From JBCCFK01 sp965262315 (GTDB lineage: Bacteria > Actinomycetota > Acidimicrobiia > Acidimicrobiales > UBA8592): 20,328 nucleotides of DNA. Both the position numbers and the translations under genes were made by a program. Positions within the stretch are counted from its first letter, which is position 1. Each line of letters starts with the position of its first letter. The notes under the pieces are model-generated. The model did no database searches, was not told where the DNA came from, and saw only the letters and a list, made by a program, of their open reading frames with translations. Location: NCBI GenBank assembly GCA_965262315.1, contig CBDHFJ010000054.1, forward strand, positions 1 through 20,328, read 5' to 3'. This document shows positions 14,610 to 20,328 of the stretch, piece by piece.

Positions 14610-16760
14610 ATGCTGATTCCGATCGAGGAACACGAACTGCTCGTGTTCTGGGTGCAGCTCTTCACCTTGCTCACGTTCGCGCACGCGTTCGGCTACCTGA
14701 TGGTTCGCGTCGGACTGCCCTCGGTCATCGGCCAGCTGCTGGCCGGTCTGGTGCTCGGGCCCTCCGTGTTCGGGGAGATCTGGCCCGAAGGGTTCGACTG
14801 GTTCCTCAACACCGAGCACGGCGAGATCCAGTCGGCCGCGCTCCTGGCCATCGCCTGGGTGGGCATCGCGTTGTTGTTGATCGTCACCGGATTCGAAACC
14901 GACCTGGCGCTGATCCGGAAACTGGGCAGACCGGCGGCGTTGGTCACCACCGGGAGCCTGCTGGTGCCCCTCGGGGCCGGGCTCGCCGTGGGCTTCCTGT
15001 TGCCCGACGTGTTCTTGGGCGAGGGGACCGAGCGGTCGACGTTCGCGCTGTTCGTCGCGCTGGCGCTGTCGGTCTCGGCCCTGGCGGTGGTGGCCAAGAT
15101 CCTGTCCGAGATGGGGCTGATGCGCCGCGACTTCGGGCAGATCACCATTGCCGCGGGCATGGCCAACGACGTCGTGGGCTGGATGTTGCTGGGCGTGTTC
15201 ACCGGTCTGGCCAGCTCCGGCGAAGGCGGTGAGGGCGGAGGCGCCGGTCGGGTGGTGTTCACCGTCGTCGGCATGTTGATCTTCGTGGCGCTGGCGCTCA
15301 CCGTCGGCCAGCGAGCCGTCGACTGGATGCTGCGGCGGGTCCGGTCCCGTGGCGCCAATGTCCAGGGGGCGCTGACGGTCGTGGTGCTGGTGTCCCTCGC
15401 CTTTGGCGTGGTGACCCAGTGGCTCGGGGTCGAGGCGGTGCTCGGGGCGTTCGTCGCCGGCATCATCCTGCACCGGTCGCGGTTCCAGCAGGACGAGGTC
15501 ATCCACCAGATCGAGGGGCTCACCTTCGCCTTCTTCGCGCCCATCTTCTTCGCCACCGCCGGGCTCCGGCTCGACCTCACCACGCTCAACAGCGGCGAGG
15601 CGCTGGTCTGGGCGCTCGTGGTCATCCTCGTCGGCATCGTCTTCAAGTTCATCGGGGCCTACGGCGGTGCTCGTTCGGCCGGTTTGTCGCATCGGGCGGG
15701 TCTGGCCCTCGGCGCGGGGCTCAATGCCCGGGGCGCGCTCGAGATCGTGATCGGCACCGTGGCCCTCACGCTCGGCGTGTTCAACACCACGTCGTTCACC
15801 GTCATCGTGCTGGTCCCGGTGGTGACGTCGATCTTCGCCTCGGTGAGCCTGCGGTGGATCGTCCGTGACTACGCCGGCTCCGACGACGAGATCGCCCGCC
15901 TCGAACGCGAGCGCGCCCTGTCCGAGAACCTGGTGGTCCGGAATTCGCGGTTGCTGCTGCCGAGCCGGGGCGGGCCGGCGTCGATCGCCATGGCACAGGT
16001 CCTGCACTTCGCCTGGCCGGACGAGGCCGGTGCCACCGTCTTCGCTGTGAACCCCACGGGTGACGCCGACTTCACCCCGCTCGAGAACGTGCTCTACGGC
16101 CGAGAGCTCGAGATTCGCCGCATCAAGGGCGACGACCCGACCGAGGCGATCCTGGCCGAGGCCAACCTGGGCTTCGGGGTGATCGGTCTCGGGGCCGAGG
16201 CGCACGACACCGGCGCGGTGATCTCGTCGTTGATCGACGGCGTCATCTCCGAGTCGCCGGTGCCGGTGGTGATCGTCCGCAAGGCCCGCAACCTCGAGCG
16301 TCGCCTGCCGGGCGCGTTCACCCGAGCCGTCGTGCCCGTCGGTCGGTCCCCCGGGTCCCGAGCCGCGCAGGAGATCGCCTTCAACCTCTCGTCGAACCTC
16401 GGCACGCGTATCGAGTTGGCCCACGTGGTCACCGAGGACAACGGCGGATCCCGGTGGATGCCGTTCCTCGGGGGACAACCCGCCGACAACGTGCCCGCTG
16501 AGATCGGGACCCGGTTGCTCTGGCAGGCCGTCGACCAGGCGCGTGAGCTCGGGGTGGAGGCGCTGCCCAACTCGCTCAGCGCGCCGGCCGCCGCACCCGA
16601 GCTGCTCCGGTTCATCGAGAACATCGACGCCGACCTGGTGATCATGGGCGCCGTACTCCGTCGCCTCGACGACCGGCCGTCGCTCGGCGCCACGGTCGAG
16701 ACCGTGCTCCGCGACTGCGACGCCACGGTGGCCGTCGTGGTGGTGCCAGTCGACCTCTGA
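14610..16760 (+). CDS. CPA2-type cation:proton antiporter with C-terminal USP-like domains
   Basis: A 716-aa integral membrane protein. Residues about 10-415 form a Na+/H+ exchanger domain with roughly 12 hydrophobic helices; GLPSVIGQLLAGLVLGPSVFG is the conserved early motif. MANDVVGW carries an Asn-Asp pair (N186, D187) at the ion-binding position. After a charged linker come two regions resembling universal stress protein domains (about 450-570 and 575-716), instead of the TrkA-N domain of KefB/KefC. This layout recalls CHX-type antiporters and suggests nucleotide- or stress-responsive gating, which is inference. Whether K+ or Na+ is exchanged cannot be read. The start is ATG 14610 with GGGAG upstream; the open extension to 14514 overlaps xth. 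No own -10 box is seen. Confidence 0.9.
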   Translation: MLIPIEEHELLVFWVQLFTLLTFAHAFGYLMVRVGLPSVIGQLLAGLVLGPSVFGEIWPEGFDWFLNTEHGEIQSAALLAIAWVGIALLLIVTGFETDLALIRKLGRPAALVTTGSLLVPLGAGLAVGFLLPDVFLGEGTERSTFALFVALALSVSALAVVAKILSEMGLMRRDFGQITIAAGMANDVVGWMLLGVFTGLASSGEGGEGGGAGRVVFTVVGMLIFVALALTVGQRAVDWMLRRVRSRGANVQGALTVVVLVSLAFGVVTQWLGVEAVLGAFVAGIILHRSRFQQDEVIHQIEGLTFAFFAPIFFATAGLRLDLTTLNSGEALVWALVVILVGIVFKFIGAYGGARSAGLSHRAGLALGAGLNARGALEIVIGTVALTLGVFNTTSFTVIVLVPVVTSIFASVSLRWIVRDYAGSDDEIARLERERALSENLVVRNSRLLLPSRGGPASIAMAQVLHFAWPDEAGATVFAVNPTGDADFTPLENVLYGRELEIRRIKGDDPTEAILAEANLGFGVIGLGAEAHDTGAVISSLIDGVISESPVPVVIVRKARNLERRLPGAFTRAVVPVGRSPGSRAAQEIAFNLSSNLGTRIELAHVVTEDNGGSRWMPFLGGQPADNVPAEIGTRLLWQAVDQARELGVEALPNSLSAPAAAPELLRFIENIDADLVIMGAVLRRLDDRPSLGATVETVLRDCDATVAVVVVPVDL

Positions 16761-16780
16761 CAGGGTGCCAGCGGTCGACT
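16748..16780. terminator. Bidirectional terminator hairpin between antiporter and helicase
   Basis: AGTCGACC (16748-16755) pairs perfectly with GGTCGACT (16773-16780) around 17 bases, within which CTG 16757-16759 can pair with CAG 16769-16771. The left arm lies in the last codons of the antiporter gene, and the right arm reaches the helicase stop codon, so one hairpin serves both convergent genes. There is no T-tract. Confidence 0.6.
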
Positions 16781-18723
16781 CAGTCGTTGGCCAGGAGCGC
16801 CAACAGGTCGTCGCCGTACCGTGCGATCTTCACCGGGCCCAGGCCGGGGACGTCGGCCAGCTGGTCCTTGGTGGCGGGGCGATCCGAGGCCAACACGTCG
16901 AGGGTCCGATCGTTGAAGACGAGGTAGGCCGGGACGCCGGCGGCGCGGGCGGTGCGGCTCCGCCAGGCCCGGATGTCCTCACGGAGGTCGGGGCCCTGGT
17001 CGTCGGGGTCCGAAACACCGAGCTGGGCCCGCAGCTCCCGCACCCGCTGGGCGTTGCGGCTCCCCGTGAGCCGTTGGGCGGCCTCGGCCGTGCCCGACGA
17101 CGAGAGCGCGTCGAGGTACGGGGAGGGTGATCGTTCGCTGATGCGCTCGCCGAAGCGGCGGGTGGCGGACCACGTGCAGTGCACCTCGTCCTCGGCCCGG
17201 GTGACCGCGACGTAGAACAGGCGACGCTCCTCGGCCAGGGCGTCGTCGGTGGCGGCGTGGCCGATCGGGGTGAGCCCGTCCTCGACGCCGGCGATGTGAA
17301 CCACGGGCCACTCGAGCCCCTTGGCGGCGTGGAACGTCACCACGTCCACCGCGTCCTTGCCCGCGCCGGTGTCCTCGCCCACGGTGGCCCGCACCCACCC
17401 GACCAGGTCGGCCGATGAGGCGTCGGGATGCACCGCGGCGTAGTCCGACGCCAGCGACAGGAGGGTCTCGAGCGACTGGCGTTGTTCGTCGTCGTCGGCC
17501 TCCTCGGCGTCGAAACGGAGGTCGCTCAGCGCCGTGGCGATCGCCACCGGTGTCGCCGCGAGCTCGCGGAGTCGATCCGACGTGATGGGGTCGTCGAGGA
17601 TCGACGCGCCGGCCCGCACGGCCACCGGGACGTCGGCCCGACGGAGCGCGTCGGCGATGAGCGTGGTCTGGGCGTTGGTGCGGACGAGGACCGCCTGTCG
17701 GGACCATCGTGCGCCGGGCACGTGTCGGTCGCGGACTCGCCGGGCGATGATCCGGGCCTCGTGGTGCTCGTCGTCGCAGCGGGTGATGCTGGGCAACGAG
17801 CCGTCGGGCCGGTGGGCCTCCAGGGCGTCGGCGCCGAGGACCGCCGCCGCGCCTCGCAGGATCTGCGGCGTGGACCGGAAGTTGGTGGTGAGGGCAACGG
17901 TCTCCGACGGGCTGAAGAACTCGTCGAACCGATTCAGGTAGACCGCGTCGGCGCCGTTCCACGCGTAGATCGCCTGGTTCGGATCACCGACCACACACAG
18001 GGTGGACTCGGGGCCGAGCCAGGCCTTGAGCACCTCGAACTGCAGGGGGTTCACGTCCTGGAACTCGTCGACCAGCAGGTGGCGGTGACGCCAGTGCTGC
18101 GCCCGGGCGTGGTCGGGGTCGGCCAGGTCGCGGATGGCCAGCTCCAGCAGGTCGTCGAAGTCGACCAGGCGCTGCCGGCGTTTGCGCTCCTCGTAGGCGG
18201 CGAAGGTCTCGACCACCAGGTCCGGGTCCGCCGTGGTGTGGCGCCCCGAGCGCTGCGTGGCAGCCGCATACAGGTCCGGGGCGACGCGCCGAGCTCGGGC
18301 CCAGTCGATCTCGGCCATCACTGCCAGCTTCTCGGCGCGGGGCAGTCGTTTGGGAAGCAGCGGAAACAGCAGCCGGCCCCGGCGGTCCAGGAGGTCCGGT
18401 GCCTTCGTGCCGGACTGCGCCCAGCGGGCGCGCAGCTGGGCGTAGGCCTGGGCGTGGAAGGTGCCGGCGGAGACCGTGTCGGTCAACCCGAGCGAGCGCA
18501 GCCGGCTGCGGAGCTCACCCGCCGCACGGCGGGTGAAGGTGAGAGCGAGGGTGTGATCGGCCTCGAGTCGCTCGGTCCGGACGCCATGCGCGATCCGGCG
18601 AGTCAGGACCCGGGTCTTGCCGCTGCCGGCGCCCGCGAGGATGCGCAGGCGCGCTGCAGGGGAGGTCACCGCCAGCACTTGTTGTTCCGTCAGTCCGGCG
18701 AGCAGCCGGTCCGTCTCCTGCAC
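16780..18723 (-). CDS. uvrD2: UvrD2-like superfamily 1A DNA helicase with HRDC domain
   Basis: A 647-aa ATP-dependent 3'-5' helicase of the UvrD/PcrA/Rep group. Motifs include the Q motif (LTEQQ), Walker A GAGSGKTR (residues 31-38), Walker B LLVDEFQDVN, GDPNQAIYAWNGA, the later motif TFHAAKGLEWPVV, and motif VI VAVTRAEDEV. A C-terminal HRDC domain (about 575-640) ends in DVPGLGPVKIARYG. This matches actinobacterial UvrD2, but the four-cysteine motif expected between helicase and HRDC is absent; that linker has no cysteine. I set the start at GTG 18723 because TAACGT lies 7 bases upstream and the protein then opens MQETDRLLAGLT; a frame open to 18747 would include the promoter. Role: DNA repair or replication-fork processing. 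Confidence 0.9.
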   Translation of the reverse strand: MQETDRLLAGLTEQQVLAVTSPAARLRILAGAGSGKTRVLTRRIAHGVRTERLEADHTLALTFTRRAAGELRSRLRSLGLTDTVSAGTFHAQAYAQLRARWAQSGTKAPDLLDRRGRLLFPLLPKRLPRAEKLAVMAEIDWARARRVAPDLYAAATQRSGRHTTADPDLVVETFAAYEERKRRQRLVDFDDLLELAIRDLADPDHARAQHWRHRHLLVDEFQDVNPLQFEVLKAWLGPESTLCVVGDPNQAIYAWNGADAVYLNRFDEFFSPSETVALTTNFRSTPQILRGAAAVLGADALEAHRPDGSLPSITRCDDEHHEARIIARRVRDRHVPGARWSRQAVLVRTNAQTTLIADALRRADVPVAVRAGASILDDPITSDRLRELAATPVAIATALSDLRFDAEEADDDEQRQSLETLLSLASDYAAVHPDASSADLVGWVRATVGEDTGAGKDAVDVVTFHAAKGLEWPVVHIAGVEDGLTPIGHAATDDALAEERRLFYVAVTRAEDEVHCTWSATRRFGERISERSPSPYLDALSSSGTAEAAQRLTGSRNAQRVRELRAQLGVSDPDDQGPDLREDIRAWRSRTARAAGVPAYLVFNDRTLDVLASDRPATKDQLADVPGLGPVKIARYGDDLLALLAND

Positions 18724-18730
18724 CCGGCGC

Positions 18731-18777
18731 ACGTTACCGGGCGGCACTGACGAGCTGAAGGGCGGCGGCAGTACCGT
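18731..18777. promoter_or_regulatory. Divergent promoters of the helicase and zincin genes
   Basis: Minus-strand TAACGT (18736-18731) is 7 bases from GTG 18723 of the helicase. Plus-strand TACCGT (18772-18777) is 6 bases from GTG 18784 of the zincin gene. Unlike the two other divergent pairs in the window, the boxes are 35 bases apart. Confidence 0.6.
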
Positions 18778-18783
18778 GAGCCC

Positions 18784-19128
18784 GTGCTCCAGGTTTCACC
18801 GCAGCGGTTCGAGGGCCTCGTCGCCGATGCGCTCGACGACATCCCCGACGGTCTCGCCCAGTTCATGGACAACGTGGTCGTGATGATCGAGGACGACCCA
18901 CCCGAGCCGGGACTGCTCGGCCTCTACGAGGGCATCCCGCTCACCGAGCGCGACGACTACGGCGGGTTCGCCATGCCCGACCGGGTCATCGTCTATCGGC
19001 TCCCGCTGCTCGAGATGTGCACGTCCGAAGACGAACTGGTCGACCAGGTCACGATCACGGTGATCCACGAGCTCGCCCACCACTTCGGCATCGACGACGA
19101 CACCCTCCACGAGCTCGGCTGGGGCTGA
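18784..19128 (+). CDS. Zincin-like metallopeptidase-fold protein
   Basis: A 114-aa protein of the small zincin-like family (TTHA0227 type, Pfam Zincin_1). The metal motif HELAHHFG lies at residues 95-102 (H95, E96, H99), followed by IDDD, which supplies the usual third ligand region, and a terminal HELGW. The conserved GLYEGIPLTER and VIVYRLPLLEMC segments precede it. No signal peptide or membrane helix is present, so it is cytoplasmic. Proteolytic activity has not been shown for most members. The start is GTG 18784, set by TACCGT 6 bases before it. It ends 44 bases before the next gene, which has its own -10 box. Confidence 0.88.
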   Translation: MLQVSPQRFEGLVADALDDIPDGLAQFMDNVVVMIEDDPPEPGLLGLYEGIPLTERDDYGGFAMPDRVIVYRLPLLEMCTSEDELVDQVTITVIHELAHHFGIDDDTLHELGWG

Positions 19129-19160
19129 GCCGCTCGCCCAGCCGGACCCCGGTGCCGTTG

Positions 19161-19166
19161 TAGAGT
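19161..19166 (+). promoter_or_regulatory. -10 box of the PH/SHOCT gene
   Basis: TAGAGT at 19161-19166 is 6 bases before GTG 19173. No convincing -35 element is visible at the expected distance. This fits a leaderless transcript covering the PH/SHOCT and hydrolase genes. Confidence 0.55.
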
Positions 19167-19172
19167 CGGCTC

Positions 19173-19811
19173 GTGCCCTTCCCGACCAAACTCCTGAATC
19201 AGGGCGAGGAGATCGTCCTCGACCTGCGTCCCCATTGGTGGCGCATCTTCCCGGCATCCGCCGCTCTGGCGGTGGCCGTCATCATCGGCATCGTGGCGTG
19301 GGTCAACGGCAACGACGCCTTCCGGATCCTCGGTGGCATCCTCGTGCTCGCTGCGCTGGTGTGGTTCGTCCAGAACTACATCAAGTGGACCAGCGAGAAC
19401 TTCGTGGTGACCACCGACCGGGTGATCCACCGCTCCGGCATCCTGGCCAAGAGCGGCATCGAGATCCCGCTCGACCGCATCAACACCGTGTTCTTCAACC
19501 AGTCCCTGTTCGAGCGCATCCTCGGCGCCGGCGATCTGGGCGTGGAGTCCGCGGGCGAAGGGGGGCAGCAGACGTTCGAGGCCGTCCGCAAGCCCAACCT
19601 CGTCCAGCAGGAGATCTATCGGGCGATGGAGGCCGGCGAGGCCAAGAACTTCCGGCGGATGGGCGAGGCCACCGCGTCGGCGATGGGTGGCGGCGAGTCC
19701 GCGAAGACGATCCCCGAACAGATCGAGCAGCTCGACGCACTCCGCCGAGCCGGCACCATCACCGACGAGGAGTTCGAGGCCAAGAAGCGCGAGCTCCTGG
19801 ACCGTATGTGA
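19173..19811 (+). CDS. Membrane protein with bacterial PH domain and SHOCT tail
   Basis: A 212-aa protein. The N-terminal LLNQGEEIVLDLRPHWW is the usual lead-in to a bPH_2 domain. Two membrane helices follow (about residues 28-45 and 51-68), then a PH-like beta domain (about 72-125: NFVVTTDRVIHRSGILAKSGIEIPLDRINTV, with the IP-L-RI motif). A Gly/Ala linker leads to a C-terminal SHOCT motif (about 180-210: IEQLDALRRAGTITDEEFEAKKREL). The combination is common in Actinobacteria; the function is unknown, with SHOCT thought to mediate oligomerisation. The TGA overlaps the ATG of the next gene by one base (TGATG), so the two are translationally coupled. Confidence 0.88.
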   Translation: MPFPTKLLNQGEEIVLDLRPHWWRIFPASAALAVAVIIGIVAWVNGNDAFRILGGILVLAALVWFVQNYIKWTSENFVVTTDRVIHRSGILAKSGIEIPLDRINTVFFNQSLFERILGAGDLGVESAGEGGQQTFEAVRKPNLVQQEIYRAMEAGEAKNFRRMGEATASAMGGGESAKTIPEQIEQLDALRRAGTITDEEFEAKKRELLDRM

Positions 19812-20328
19812 TGGCCCGAGCCACCTCGGGCGACATCGAGATCGAGTACGACGTCCAGAGCTTCTACGACGACGACCCGCCGCTGATCCTGATCGCCGGG
19901 CTCGGCTGCCAGCTGATCTTCTTCGAGGACGAGTTCGTCCAGGGCCTGGTCGACCGGGCGTTTCGCGTGATCCGAATGGACAACCGCGACGTCGGGCTGT
20001 CCACCTGGCTCGACGACCATCCGGTCGAGCTCGCCGACGTCTACGCCGCGCTCGCCGCCGGCGAGGTGGCACCGGTGCCGTACACCCTGAGCGACATGGC
20101 CGCGGACGTGGTGGCAGTCCTCGACGACGCCGGTGTCGACCGAGCCCATGTCCTCGGCGTGTCGCTCGGCGGCATGATCGCGCAGACGCTCGCCATCGAG
20201 CATCCCGACCGCGTCCGGAGCCTGGCGCTGCTCAGCTCCACCACCGGTGCGGCCGACGTCGGCCAGCCCTCTCCCGAGGCGCTCGAAGCGCTGCTCGCGC
20301 CCGGCCCTGCTGCCACCGACCGCACCAC
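19811..20328 (+). CDS. Alpha/beta-hydrolase fold protein, 3' end outside the window
   Basis: The first 172 residues of an alpha/beta hydrolase; the reading frame is open to the window edge. PPLILIAGLGCQLIFF holds the oxyanion-hole region, RVIRMDNRDVGLST is the second conserved strand and turn, and GVSLGGM is the nucleophile elbow with S118. The VRSLALLSSTTG strand follows. This resembles esterases of the RdmC/aclacinomycin methylesterase type; the catalytic Asp and His lie beyond the window. The start ATG 19811 shares its A with the TGA of the PH/SHOCT gene, so the gene is in that operon. The substrate cannot be inferred. Confidence 0.85.
   Translation, partial: MARATSGDIEIEYDVQSFYDDDPPLILIAGLGCQLIFFEDEFVQGLVDRAFRVIRMDNRDVGLSTWLDDHPVELADVYAALAAGEVAPVPYTLSDMAADVVAVLDDAGVDRAHVLGVSLGGMIAQTLAIEHPDRVRSLALLSSTTGAADVGQPSPEALEALLAPGPAATDRT

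Overview
This window is GC-rich with strong third-position GC bias and many GTG starts. It carries a single-chain E2-E1 2-oxoglutarate dehydrogenase (Kgd/OdhA type), a DUF222/HNH protein, an ABC-F factor close to EttA and a UvrD helicase with a C-terminal HRDC domain. Together these indicate an actinobacterium. The hypothetical set and sequence style suggest Acidimicrobiia (Ilumatobacter-like), but that placement is inference. No rRNA, tRNA, CRISPR array, insertion sequence or prophage was recognised.

Layout. 1-2070 looks accessory: a small membrane protein, a hairpin-rich spacer, a MazE/MazF-like toxin-antitoxin pair with an inverted-repeat operator, and an unrecognised two-TM protein, all on the minus strand. 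2071-4510 (plus) holds a DUF222/HNH protein whose 5' end looks frameshifted, a small Cys/His protein and a SAM methyltransferase. 4526-6587 is a divergent pair, ettA (minus) and a YjbR/MmcQ protein (plus). 6588-6971 has no convincing gene but contains a run of strong hairpins. 6972-9909 has a lipoprotein, a DUF885 protein (minus) and a HAD phosphatase. 9941-13675 is kgd (minus). It diverges from xth (exonuclease III), which is followed by a CPA2-type antiporter with a USP-like C-terminal region. 16780-18723 is a UvrD2-like helicase (minus). It diverges from a zincin-like metalloprotein, a PH/SHOCT membrane protein and the start of an alpha/beta hydrolase that runs off the window.

How it works together. 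Most of this is housekeeping arranged as short transcription units rather than one pathway: repair (xth, uvrD2), the TCA cycle (kgd), ribosome energy sensing (ettA) and ion homeostasis. The unifying signal is regulatory. Nine genes have a TANNNT -10 element exactly 6-8 bases before an ATG or GTG, as expected for leaderless transcripts. This also fixes several start codons. Convergent gene pairs are separated by very short spacers, two of them with perfect 8-bp stems and no T-tract.

The observations most worth following are the hairpin array at 6634-6925, the frame conflict at the DUF222 start, the two divergent promoters whose -10 boxes share one TA step, and the toxin-antitoxin operator. I found no convincing new multi-gene system.
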